The translations under genes and the position numbers were made by a program. Shown in pieces: positions 50,885 to 58,799 of a DNA stretch of 64,000 bases. Source of the DNA: Deltaproteobacteria bacterium. GTDB lineage: Bacteria > Myxococcota_A > UBA796 > GCA-2862545. Under the pieces are notes generated by a model. It did no database searches. It was given only the letters and a program-made list of their open reading frames with translations, and had not been told where the DNA came from. Positions within the stretch are counted from its first letter, which is position 1. Every line of letters starts with the position of its first letter. The DNA is taken from the NCBI GenBank assembly GCA_006226595.1, contig SBGP01000104.1, forward strand, positions 1 to 64,000, read 5' to 3'.

Positions 50885-51892
50885 CTATTCGGTCGGCACC
50901 GCGGGCCAGAAGAACCAGGCCACGTAGTGCCCGTCGACGAGCCGGGCGCCGAGATGCCCGGTGGCAATCGCCTCGGACGGCGCGATGCCGTAGCCATGCG
51001 CGACGACGTCGGCGACGATGCGCAGCCCCACGCCATGCCCGCCGGTCGTGAACCCGCTCCCGAAGACCTTGGACAGGTCCGCGCCGAAGGCCTCGTCCAG
51101 CGCTGCCTGCTGGCCCTCGCTCACCGCGTTCGCCACCACGAAGCGCAGGTGCGTCTCGCCGCCGTGGTCCTCGGGCAGCACCGCCACGCGCACGCGCTGA
51201 TCCGCCGCGAAGCGCGCCGCGTTGTTCACGAGGTTGTACAGGACCCGGTCCAGCGCGGCGAACTCCATGCACCGCTCGGATACCGAGCCATCGAAGCCCG
51301 CCTCCAGCGTCACCCGCGCCTGATGCTCGCCGATCTGGTACGCCACGTCGTCCCACTTCTCCTGGAGCAGGGCGACGCGGTGAGGCCTCGGCGCGAGGTC
51401 GACGTCGTACCCGGCCTCGTCGAGATCGATCAGCGCGTTGCGCATCATCTTGCGGTGGTCCCGCGCCAGGATGAACGCGCGCTCGCCGTCACCCGGCTCC
51501 TCGAGCCCCGCCTCGATGAGGTCGAGGTGGATGAACAAGCCCTGGAAGCTGCCCCCGCGCACGTCGTGCAGGGCCTTGCGGACCGCGAGGTCCGCACCGC
51601 TTCCGAGTCCCTCGCCCAGCCAGCGAGCCGCCTCCACCGCCCGATCCCACTCCGGCTGCCCGAGCAGCGCCCGCACCCGCTCCGAGCCATCCTCGGCTGA
51701 GCCGAGTGCGGCGGGCCGCAGCGCATCCAGGATCTTGCCGAGCTCGTCGTAGATCACCCGGACCGCCGCCACGTCCTGCGGCCGGAGCATGGCGAGGGGA
51801 ATGCCGTCCTCCTCGCCGCGATAGCGCACTTCACGTGCGCTCAGACCCACCGGGGCCGGCAGTGCCTTCGCGAGCTCCTCGACTCCAACCAT
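50885..51892 (-). CDS. Soluble histidine-kinase-like ATPase protein
   Basis: 335 residues from the ATG at 51890-51892; another ATG lies six codons upstream (51910). The C-terminal ATPase domain has an N-box (DRVLYNLVNNAARFAA, ~220-235) and GFTTGGHGVGLRIVADVV as the G2 box. The candidate phospho-His is in LAVRKALHDVRGGSFQGLFI (~110-125), a degenerate H-box. No transmembrane or sensor domain is visible. It lies 35 bp after the CoA-transferase genes on the same strand and may be the last gene of the aromatic operon. A partner response regulator is not seen. Confidence 0.75.
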   Translation of the reverse strand: MVGVEELAKALPAPVGLSAREVRYRGEEDGIPLAMLRPQDVAAVRVIYDELGKILDALRPAALGSAEDGSERVRALLGQPEWDRAVEAARWLGEGLGSGADLAVRKALHDVRGGSFQGLFIHLDLIEAGLEEPGDGERAFILARDHRKMMRNALIDLDEAGYDVDLAPRPHRVALLQEKWDDVAYQIGEHQARVTLEAGFDGSVSERCMEFAALDRVLYNLVNNAARFAADQRVRVAVLPEDHGGETHLRFVVANAVSEGQQAALDEAFGADLSKVFGSGFTTGGHGVGLRIVADVVAHGYGIAPSEAIATGHLGARLVDGHYVAWFFWPAVPTE

Positions 51893-51927
51893 CGCTCCCC
51901 CCGGCCGCATCGCGGCAACGCCCCAGC

Positions 51928-52572
51928 CTACACGAGTCCGGCGGCCGGACGAAGCAGCGCTCCGGTGAGCGCCTGGACCTCGGCCAGACCGTGGCCCTCC
52001 GCCAGCGCGACCACCGAGAACCCGTCCCCCTCTGCATCGAACACGCCGTACTCGGTGATCACCCGGTCCACCACGCCCGCTGCCGTCAGCGGAAAGCTCA
52101 CCGGATCGACCAGCTTGGGCGCGCCGTTCTTGGCGACATGCCGGGTGAGCACGACCACCCGCCTCGCGCCCGCCGCAAGGTCCATGGCCCCGCCGATGCC
52201 CATCATCCGGCCGCCGGGCACCCGCCAGTTCGCGAGGTCGCCGTTGGCGCCGACCTGCAGGGCTCCGAGGATGGCGAGGTCCACGTGGCCACCGCGAATC
52301 ATCGCGAAGCTCGTCGCCGAGTCGAACAGCGATGCGCCGGGGGCCAGCGTCACGGTCTGCTTGCCCGCGTTGATGAGCTGCGCGTCCTCCTCGCCCTCCA
52401 CGGGAAACGGGCCCATGCCGAGGATGCCGTTCTCGGACTGCAGCCACACCGGCATCTCGGGGTCGAGCGCGTCGGCGACCCGCGTGGGCAGGCCGATGCC
52501 GAGGTTGACCACGGTCCACGGCCGGATCTCGTCCGCCGCCTTGCACACCATCTCGTCGAGGCTCCACGTCAT
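51928..52572 (-). CDS. 3-oxoacid/3-oxoadipate CoA-transferase, beta subunit
   Basis: 214 residues. VNLGIGLPTRVAD, the catalytic Glu in WLQSENGILGMGP (~47-59), NAGKQTVTLAPGASLFDS and GGHVDLAILGALQV are family hallmarks of the B subunits of SCOT/PcaJ/AtoA enzymes. It transfers CoA from succinyl-CoA or an acyl-CoA to a 3-oxoacid. The ATG (52570-52572) overlaps the alpha-subunit stop (ATGA). Position after a maleylacetate reductase domain fits a 3-oxoadipate transferase; acetoacetate is also possible. Confidence 0.92.
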   Translation of the reverse strand: MTWSLDEMVCKAADEIRPWTVVNLGIGLPTRVADALDPEMPVWLQSENGILGMGPFPVEGEEDAQLINAGKQTVTLAPGASLFDSATSFAMIRGGHVDLAILGALQVGANGDLANWRVPGGRMMGIGGAMDLAAGARRVVVLTRHVAKNGAPKLVDPVSFPLTAAGVVDRVITEYGVFDAEGDGFSVVALAEGHGLAEVQALTGALLRPAAGLV

Positions 52573-53264
52573 CGCGGCCTCACGGTGCGGTGCTCGATGA
52601 CGTCGGCGTGCTCGGGCACGTGGACGACCCGCTGCACGAAGGCCCCGGGCAGGTGCACGTCTCCCGGCGCGATGCCCCCGAGGTCGACGAGGTGCTCGAC
52701 CTCGGCAATCGCAACCTCCGCGGCCATCGCCATCGCCGGTCCGAAGTTCGCCGAGGTTCCGATAAAGCGGAGGTTGCCGAAGGGGTCGGCCCGCCACGCC
52801 CGCAGGAACGCGAAGTCGACGCGCAGCGCGTGCTCGAGCAGGTGCACCCGGCCGTCGAACTCGCGCAGCTCCTTGCCTTCGGCCACCACGGTGTGCGCCC
52901 CGGTCGGCGTGTAGAACGCGGCGATACCCGCGCCCGCGGCCCGCATGCGCTCGGTGAACGTGCCCTGCGGGATCACCTCGACCTCGACCGAGCCATCGTC
53001 GATGACCCGCTGAAGGTCGTGGTTGCTGCCGATGTAGGTACAGATGACCTTGGCGACGCGACCCTCCTGCAGCCACTTCGCGAGCCCCAGCCCCATTGCG
53101 CCCGCGTTGTTCGAGACGAGGGTCAGCCCGCGCACCTCGGTGTCGAGCACCGCGTCGATGAGCGCCTCGGGATTGGAGGACAGACCGAAGCCGCTCACCG
53201 CCACCGACATGCCGTCGGCGAGCCCCTCGAGGGCCTGCTCCAGCGAGCGGACCTTGCCGTTCAC
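52569..53264 (-). CDS. 3-oxoacid/3-oxoadipate CoA-transferase, alpha subunit
   Basis: 231 residues. SVAVSGFGLSSNPEALIDAV (CoA-binding loop), LTLVSNNAGAMGLGLAKWL and ICTYIGSNHD, then EVEVIPQGTFTERMRAAGAGI match SCOT/PcaI/AtoD alpha subunits. The GTG start (53262-53264) overlaps the stop of the three-domain fusion gene (GTGA) and the stop overlaps the beta-subunit start, so all three are translationally coupled. Cleavage of 3-oxoadipate or acetoacetate-type intermediates is the likely role. Confidence 0.92.
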   Translation of the reverse strand: MNGKVRSLEQALEGLADGMSVAVSGFGLSSNPEALIDAVLDTEVRGLTLVSNNAGAMGLGLAKWLQEGRVAKVICTYIGSNHDLQRVIDDGSVEVEVIPQGTFTERMRAAGAGIAAFYTPTGAHTVVAEGKELREFDGRVHLLEHALRVDFAFLRAWRADPFGNLRFIGTSANFGPAMAMAAEVAIAEVEHLVDLGGIAPGDVHLPGAFVQRVVHVPEHADVIEHRTVRPR

Positions 53265-56260
53265 AGCGTCGCCTTCGGCCCATAGTCGGCGAAGTCCGCG
53301 AGGTAGTCCTCCTCGACGGTCTCGTGGTGAAGCCACCACTTCATCACCTTGAGCGGGTACGTGCTCTCGAACTGGATCCACAGGGACTCGTCGGGAAGCC
53401 GTGCCGGCTCGGTGGACTCGTCGTACACCTCGCGCTCGTAGGCATGCGCGCTGATGCCGTGGGGCGAGAGGTACGGTGTCCAGCTGAACACGCCCGGCTG
53501 CCAGGTCCGCGACCCCTCCACGTTCTTGATCACGCCGTTGAACTCGACCGCGGAGTTGCGGTGGAAGTACGGCGGGCGGAAGCTGTGCTCGGAGGCATCC
53601 CAGCGCCCTCGGAACACCGCGATGTCCAGGGCGTTGCGCCCGTGCGTGTCCATGGGACAGGTCAGCACCGTGAGGATCGACGGGTCCGGATGGTCCCACG
53701 ACACCGATCCCAGGCTGTTGAAGTGCATGAGGTCGTACTTGTACGGCGCGTAGTTCCCGTGCCAGGCGACGACGTCGAAGGGGTCGTGGCTCGCGGTGTT
53801 CTTCCACAGTACGCCGCCCTGCCGCACGAGCACGGTCCACGGCTCCTCGACGTCCGCGAAGTCCGCGACCGGCGACAGGAAGTGCCGCTCGTCGGCCAGC
53901 CCGTTGGCCCCGACGGGCCCTCGGTTCGGAAGCTGCAGGTGAGCGTCGAAGACCTCGGCGACCCAGCCACGCGCCTCCCCGTCCGGCAAGCTCACCGTGA
54001 ACCGGATCCCGCGGGGAATCACGCAGATCTCGCCGGGCGAGACCTGCAGGCGGCCGAGCTCCGTGCGCACGTGCAGCCGCCCGAGCTCCGGAACCAGGCA
54101 AAGGTCGCCGTCGATGTTGCACATCGCGGTGCGCGTCATGTCCGCGTTCGCTGCGTACACGTGAATCGCCGCCCCGCGCCGCTCGCTCGGGTCCCCTGCC
54201 CCCGCATAGGTGGTGAGACCGTGGAGGAAGTCCGTCGGCTTCTCGGGGATGGGGTGCGGTCGAAAGCGGCGGATCTGCGGGCTCGACACCCCGTGCTCGA
54301 AGGTCCCCACGAAGTGCGACGGCGCATCGGCGTAGCGGGTGAACGGCGTGGAGAGCAGCGCGGGACGCAGGCGATACATCCACGTGCGCTGGTTCAGGCC
54401 GCGCTCCAGCGTGAAGCCGGTGCCGTTGATCTGCTCGGCCACGAGGCCGTAGGCGACACGACGCGGCGAGTTCTGCACCGCCGGCAGTACGTTGGGTCGC
54501 GCCTCGCTGGCCATGGCTCCCATGAACCCGCGCTGGTAGGCGAGTCGGTCGCCGGCCACCGCCTCGGCCACGGCAGTCCGCAGGGCCAGGTCGTCGAAGT
54601 CGTGGATGGCGTGCTGCTCGCCCGGTGCCAGGTGCGCGGACACCTTCGCCCCCGCCTCTCGGAAGCGCGCCGCCGCCGACTCGAACACCGCCCGGTCGAT
54701 CCACGGGTCCCCCGCCGCCGAGCCCATGTGCACGTCCACGCCCCTCGCCGCCGCGAAGCTCGCCCCATCGAGCTCGGTGTGGGCCCCGGTGAACGCGAGG
54801 ACGCGTACCGGTCGGGACTCGGTCACCGACAGCCACGTGAGCACGGTGCACGCGCCCTGCGAGAAGCCGACCGGCACGATGCGCTCGTCCCCGACCACCG
54901 CTCGTGCGTGGCGGTACAGCGCCTCGACGACCGAGAGCGTGCTGTCGAGCTTGGGCTGGTTGTCCTCGACCGGGGCCCGGAAGCCCTTGGGATACCAGGT
55001 GTTGTCGCGGGCCTGCGCGCCGAGGAAACACACGTCCGGCCGCGGTCCGAGCCGTCGCTCGAGATCGGCGAGGAACCGGTCCGCGCTGGCCCCGCGCCCG
55101 TGCACACCAAGCACCACGGCCTTGGCCTCGCGCAGCGGCGCTCCCCGCTCGGTGATCTCCAGCTCCGCGTGCGGGCCCACCGCGCCCTCGGGCATGGCCA
55201 TGCGCCGGGTGCTCAGCGAGGGCCGCCGGTCGTGCAGCGCATCGAGCAGGAAGCTGCGCAGGCTCGTGGCGTCGTAGTCGCGCGGGTTGTCGTAGCGCTT
55301 GGCGAGCACCTGCTCGACGATGCCGTCGAGATGCGACTCGTCGAGGCCAAGCTCGCGAAGCGACGTCTTCAGGCCCAGCTCGCGCTGCAGGTCGTAGAGG
55401 AAGCCCGGCGGGTCGAAGGTGTTCCACGCGTCCTGCGCGGCCCGCAGCGCATCCCGGGCCGCCGGCGCGTTGAACCCGAAGGTGTAGGACAGCAGGATGC
55501 TGTGCGTATCGGCGTGCGAGGTGCCGTAGCTGCCGCCGAGCACGTGGGCGAGCTTGTGGTGCAGCGCCATCGACGCCCCGGCCAGGGCCTCGGACGCGAG
55601 GTACGCCCCGTAGGTCGCCTGCTCGCGGGCGTCGTCCTCGCCTCGGTGGATGCCGCGAATACCCGCCACGAGGGGCTCGAGGCTCTCTTCCGCGCAGCGA
55701 CGCGCGTGCTCGCTCACCTCGACGGCGTACAGCGCCTCGAGGCTGTGGGCCAGCGCGTTGAACAGGCTCTTGTAGGACAGGTCCGGAGGCAGGTTCGCGG
55801 AGAGGTCCGGGTCGTAGACGACCAGCCGCGGACGTACCTTGTCGTCGCGACCCGTGGTCTTGATGCCGTCACGCGTCTCGCCCCAGATGTTGGTGCGCTC
55901 CGAGCCCGCATAGGTCGTGGGTACCGCCGCGATGGGCAGCGACAGCTCGCGAGCGACGACCTTGGCGATGCCGATGGGCGTGCCTCCGCCGTGTGCGCAC
56001 AGCCAGTCGGCGCCGGTCTCCCGGGCCATGGCGATGGCCGCGTCGGCGACCTCGCCGGGCACCTGGGGCACCTCGGTGGTGAACACGCCCACCGCCTTGT
56101 CACCGAGGGCCTCGGCCAGGCGGTCGGCCCCCGCGCGGTGATGGGCCTGGGCGACGAGCAACACGCGCTTCGCCCCGTGCTCGGCGAGCAAGCGGGCGGT
56201 CTCCGCCTCGGCGCCACGGCCGAAGACGACGTGATCGGGTGAGGTCTGCAGCGTGCGCAT
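53261..56260 (-). CDS. Three-domain fusion: maleylacetate reductase, alpha/beta-hydrolase, homogentisate-dioxygenase-like
   Basis: 999 residues in one uninterrupted frame from the ATG at 56258-56260 (CGGAG upstream). Residues ~1-362: iron-alcohol-dehydrogenase-type maleylacetate reductase (HGGGTPIGIAK, TTYAGSERTNIWG, HHKLAHVLGGSYGTSHADTH). Residues ~365-570: carboxylesterase-like hydrolase (VLGVHGRGASADRF, nucleophile GFSQGAC at ~464, His in GEQHAIHDFDD). Residues ~570-999: cupin-fold homogentisate 1,2-dioxygenase homologue (SEARPNVLPAVQNSPRRV, YGLVAEQINGTGFT, iron ligands in FRPPYFHRNSAVEF and SPHGIS). The linkers are short and no strong internal start is visible. It probably channels a ring-cleavage product through hydrolysis and reduction. 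The substrate is not certain because the usual RPG segment differs (CPMDTHGRNALD). Confidence 0.9.
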   Translation of the reverse strand: MRTLQTSPDHVVFGRGAEAETARLLAEHGAKRVLLVAQAHHRAGADRLAEALGDKAVGVFTTEVPQVPGEVADAAIAMARETGADWLCAHGGGTPIGIAKVVARELSLPIAAVPTTYAGSERTNIWGETRDGIKTTGRDDKVRPRLVVYDPDLSANLPPDLSYKSLFNALAHSLEALYAVEVSEHARRCAEESLEPLVAGIRGIHRGEDDAREQATYGAYLASEALAGASMALHHKLAHVLGGSYGTSHADTHSILLSYTFGFNAPAARDALRAAQDAWNTFDPPGFLYDLQRELGLKTSLRELGLDESHLDGIVEQVLAKRYDNPRDYDATSLRSFLLDALHDRRPSLSTRRMAMPEGAVGPHAELEITERGAPLREAKAVVLGVHGRGASADRFLADLERRLGPRPDVCFLGAQARDNTWYPKGFRAPVEDNQPKLDSTLSVVEALYRHARAVVGDERIVPVGFSQGACTVLTWLSVTESRPVRVLAFTGAHTELDGASFAAARGVDVHMGSAAGDPWIDRAVFESAAARFREAGAKVSAHLAPGEQHAIHDFDDLALRTAVAEAVAGDRLAYQRGFMGAMASEARPNVLPAVQNSPRRVAYGLVAEQINGTGFTLERGLNQRTWMYRLRPALLSTPFTRYADAPSHFVGTFEHGVSSPQIRRFRPHPIPEKPTDFLHGLTTYAGAGDPSERRGAAIHVYAANADMTRTAMCNIDGDLCLVPELGRLHVRTELGRLQVSPGEICVIPRGIRFTVSLPDGEARGWVAEVFDAHLQLPNRGPVGANGLADERHFLSPVADFADVEEPWTVLVRQGGVLWKNTASHDPFDVVAWHGNYAPYKYDLMHFNSLGSVSWDHPDPSILTVLTCPMDTHGRNALDIAVFRGRWDASEHSFRPPYFHRNSAVEFNGVIKNVEGSRTWQPGVFSWTPYLSPHGISAHAYEREVYDESTEPARLPDESLWIQFESTYPLKVMKWWLHHETVEEDYLADFADYGPKATL

Positions 56261-56353
56261 GAACACTCCGGGTGCGCGACCGCCGCGCATCGCACGGCGG
56301 AGGGATCCATCTCGGACCCGAAGGCCCCGGGACGCGCCCGGGGCCCGGTTCGA

Positions 56354-57040
56354 TCAGGCCTGCGACTTCACGTGGGCCACGAAGCCACGCACGTCGGCGG
56401 CGGGCTCGCTGTACGCGTTGCCGAGGGCCTCCTCGACGCGAGCGACGTAGGACTGGGCCCACTCCGGCAGCGCCGTGTCGTTCATCGCGAGGAACTCGAG
56501 GGTCGCCGCGAGGCGGATGTCGGCGATGGACGGACCGTCGCCGTCCCCGATGAAGCCGTCGTTGACGAAGTAGTTCTCGAACACCGAGAGCGGCTCGGCC
56601 AGCGCGGCCTCAGACTCCTTGCGGGCGGCCTCCTTCACGTCGTCGCCGAGGTCGCTGTTCGCGACCTCACCCGGGTAGCAGGGGAAGCCGAGGCGGGGGT
56701 ACGTGGAGCGCGACACGAGCGGGTAGAACGTGCCCGTGAGGTAGAAGTTCGCGCTGTCGATGAGCGCGCGACGCCCCGGGTCGGAGGGGTACAGGCCCTC
56801 GAGGCCGTGCTTGTTGGCCAGGTACATCATGATCGCGCAGCTCTCCCACATCGCACCGCGCGGATGGTCGGCGGTCTCGATGGCGGGCGTGAGGTGCGCC
56901 GGGACCTTGCCCATGAACTCGTCCGAGCGCGTCTTGCCCCACGCGTTCTCCTCGGTGTGATCGAGCCCAGACGCACGCAGGAACACGCGCACGGTGAGGT
57001 TGTTGACGCTGGGCGGAAGCATGTGCAGATGCAGGCTCAT
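56354..57040 (-). CDS. Glutathione S-transferase family protein (maleylacetoacetate-isomerase-like role likely)
   Basis: 228 residues. The thioredoxin-fold half includes HMLPPSVNNLTVRVFLRASG (~6-25) and the cis-Pro/glutathione-binding LTPAIETADHPRGAMWESCAIMMYLANKHG (positions ~50-79). The all-helical half has GPSIADIRLAATLEF. The ATG has AAGGAG six bases upstream. Inside an operon with a homogentisate-dioxygenase-like domain, isomerisation of a maleyl to a fumaryl product with glutathione is the natural role, but this is inferred from context. It lies three bases after the stop of the selenoprotein gene. Confidence 0.88.
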   Translation of the reverse strand: MSLHLHMLPPSVNNLTVRVFLRASGLDHTEENAWGKTRSDEFMGKVPAHLTPAIETADHPRGAMWESCAIMMYLANKHGLEGLYPSDPGRRALIDSANFYLTGTFYPLVSRSTYPRLGFPCYPGEVANSDLGDDVKEAARKESEAALAEPLSVFENYFVNDGFIGDGDGPSIADIRLAATLEFLAMNDTALPEWAQSYVARVEEALGNAYSEPAADVRGFVAHVKSQA

Positions 57041-57043
57041 GGG

Positions 57044-57547
57044 TCACTCCTTGGTGGATGGCTGGCGCTTGGAACGCCAGAAGTCGAGAAGTCGGAGGAG
57101 CTCGTCGGGCATCAGCCGCCCGACCGCTCCGGTGCTCGTGACAGCCAACTCGACGCGGCCGTCGCGATCAAAGAGAAAGCTCGCCGCGTGGAGAATGTGG
57201 CGGCGCGGCTCATAGAACAGTCCCAGGGTCTCGGCGGTGGCCTCGAGGGGAAGTCCCACTCCGAGGGGCGTGGTCAGTCCGGTCTCGTCGACCAGCCGCC
57301 GACTGCCCTCCGCGTCGGCGGTGCTCACGACCCACAGGGTCAGCCCCCGCTCGGCGAGGGCTTGCCGCGAGGCCTCGAAGGCCGCCAACTGGCGGCGACA
57401 GTGGCTTCACCATGCCGCCCTCACCACGACGAGCAGGCCCCACTCGGTGGCGAGGTCGTCGGGAAGTCGCACCGCACCGTGCGCCAGCGTGTCGAAGGAC
57501 AGCGCCGGGAGCACATCGCCGGTGTCGAGGCGTCGGCCGGCGTGCAT
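57044..57547 (-). CDS. Thioredoxin-fold (redoxin) protein with in-frame TGA at the active site: probable selenoprotein
   Basis: 168 codons from the ATG at 57545-57547 to the stop at 57044-57046. Codon 47 (57407-57409) is TGA. The sequence around it is LLVVVRAAW-U-SHCRRQLAAF, so TGA replaces the first Cys of a WCxxC redox motif (C50 is intact). Protein-like sequence continues for 120 codons in the same frame with typical redoxin features (LTLWVVSTADAEGS, ILHAASFLFDRDGRV). A GC-rich hairpin starts 11 bases after the TGA (57396-57381). The ATG overlaps the VOC gene stop (TGATG). Selenocysteine is the best reading; a recent nonsense mutation is the alternative. Role: peroxide or disulfide reduction, probably protecting the oxygenase. 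Confidence 0.8.
57381..57396 (-). promoter_or_regulatory. Candidate bacterial SECIS stem-loop
   Basis: GCCGCC-AGTT-GGCGGC on the minus strand: perfect 6-bp stem with a four-base loop. The stem begins 11 bases and the loop 17 bases after the in-frame TGA (57407-57409). In bacterial SECIS elements the loop lies within about 16-37 bases of the UGA and carries a G in the first two loop positions, which is met here. A second hairpin (GGCC-ttcga-GGCC) follows immediately. Confidence 0.6.
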
Positions 57548-58041
57548 CAGGCGCTCGCCTTCTTCGCCTGCCACTGCGCGAGCACGCCGCGGGCGTCGTT
57601 CTTGGTGTTGTCCGTCGCCTCGTCGTGGTTCGGCATCTTCGCGGTGAGCTCGATGACATACCCGTTGGGGTCGCGGAAGTAGATCGAGTGGATGAAGTTG
57701 TGGTCGGCCACGCCGCGAACCTCGCGGCCCTCGGCCTCGCCCTTCGCCTTCATCGCCAGCATGTGCTCGTACGAGACCTCGAGGGCGATGTGCAGGTCGT
57801 AGTCGTGGAAGTCCACGAAGTCGTGAGGCATCGACGGGACCTCGAAAAACGCGAGGTAGCTGCCGTTGTCCATCTCGTAGAAGGTGTGCAGCGCCTCGAC
57901 CGAGCGGCCCGTCTTCGACTCGTTGATCCACAGGGTCGCGGCGAGCGGCAGCTCGAGGAAGTCCTCGTAGAAGACGCGCGTCTCCTCGGAGTCACGACAG
58001 CGGTAGGCGTTGTGGTGAAGGCCGACGATTCCGGAAGTCAT
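57547..58041 (-). CDS. VOC (vicinal oxygen chelate) family protein
   Basis: 164 residues from the ATG at 58039-58041. It contains the first metal-binding strand GLHHNAYRCRDSEETRVFYEDF (~6-27), the second in DYDLHIALEVSY, and HSIYFRDPNGYVIELTAKM (~116-134), which carries the last Glu ligand. This is a single-domain glyoxalase/extradiol-dioxygenase-like fold. It could be an isomerase, epimerase or ring-cleavage accessory. The ATG overlaps the stop of the upstream citryl-CoA-lyase-like gene (ATGA), and the stop overlaps the selenoprotein start. Confidence 0.88.
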   Translation of the reverse strand: MTSGIVGLHHNAYRCRDSEETRVFYEDFLELPLAATLWINESKTGRSVEALHTFYEMDNGSYLAFFEVPSMPHDFVDFHDYDLHIALEVSYEHMLAMKAKGEAEGREVRGVADHNFIHSIYFRDPNGYVIELTAKMPNHDEATDNTKNDARGVLAQWQAKKASA

Positions 58042-58799
58042 TCGCTCTCCTCGGGGACGTAGGGCACCGCCTGCTCGGCGGCGTGCCACAGCTCGCGCAT
58101 GGCGGGCCGCTGCTGCTCCTCACGGATGTGACCGACGAGACCCGCACATCGGCTGATCAGCGCGATCCCGCGCGCAATCTCGATGGGCACGTCCGCGTCG
58201 GCGAGCAGGGCGGCGATGGCGGCGGTGGCATTGGGTGGAAGGGGTCGATCGATGGCCATGCGAATCGCGCCATCGAGCACGTCCAGCGCTTCGCAGTGAG
58301 CGCCGTAGAGGTCGTGGGCCCGCGCCACGTCGAGCAGGGCCTCGGTGCGGGGGTCCACGGGCGTGTGCTGCGGGTGTCCGAAGCCGGGCAGACGCTGCTT
58401 GTGGGCCCGGGCATGGGCGACGATGTCGGCGGCCTCGGCAGCCGCGTCTTCGGCGGCGACGATGCGGGCGAGCAGCTGCCCGCAGCCCTCCATCGTGCCG
58501 ACGAACAAGCTTCCCACCGACAGCAGGCCCGCAGCGACCGCGCCCTGCATGGCCTCGGGAGCCGAGGTGTACGTGAGCCGGGTGCTGATCGCCGTCGGCG
58601 TGAGCCCGTGCTCCATCAGCGTGACCAGGCACGCATCGAGCACCGCCCGCTGACCGGCCGTCGCCTCGCGCCCGGTGAGGTGGAAGTACACCATCTCGGT
58701 GAAGGTCCAGCTTCCGATAATCTCACCCGGCAGACTGCGTCCGCGGATGCGCACGTCCGTGGCCGTAGACTCGCAAAGCGACGTCGTGACCTTGCTCAT
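58038..58799 (-). CDS. Citrate-synthase-family lyase (citryl-CoA-lyase-like)
   Basis: 253 residues. IRGRSLPGEIIGSWTFTEMVYFHLTGRE and LPGFGHPQHTPVDPRTEAL match the short citrate-synthase/citryl-CoA-lyase fold: the GFGHP His is a catalytic residue of the family. It is much shorter than citrate synthase (about 430) because it lacks the small domain, as citryl-CoA lyases do. It probably cleaves a 3-hydroxy-3-carboxyacyl-CoA or similar CoA ester. The ATG (58797-58799) overlaps the ligase stop (ATGA). Confidence 0.82.
   Translation of the reverse strand: MSKVTTSLCESTATDVRIRGRSLPGEIIGSWTFTEMVYFHLTGREATAGQRAVLDACLVTLMEHGLTPTAISTRLTYTSAPEAMQGAVAAGLLSVGSLFVGTMEGCGQLLARIVAAEDAAAEAADIVAHARAHKQRLPGFGHPQHTPVDPRTEALLDVARAHDLYGAHCEALDVLDGAIRMAIDRPLPPNATAAIAALLADADVPIEIARGIALISRCAGLVGHIREEQQRPAMRELWHAAEQAVPYVPEESE

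Noticed and set aside
50618-51700. Plus-strand and minus-strand repeat proteins (GLTPAE or SDPPPG units) over the 18-bp array
   Set aside because: Any 18-bp repeat keeps frames open on both strands; no ribosome-binding site or flanking coding character was found.
53324-56242. 972-codon open frame opposite the fusion gene
   Set aside because: It is the mirror of the fusion gene in high-GC DNA, lacks recognisable domains and is rich in Arg, His and Gly as such shadow frames are.
53261-56260. The three-domain protein as three separate genes or an assembly error
   Set aside because: The frame is continuous with short linkers and no internal ribosome-binding site with a start codon was seen at either domain border. 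An error would have to keep the frame twice.
57407-57409. Reading the TGA as a nonsense mutation that splits a redoxin gene into two pieces
   Set aside because: The TGA falls exactly on the expected active-site Cys, the downstream frame is well preserved and a hairpin follows at the SECIS distance. Selenocysteine is the simpler reading, although not proven.
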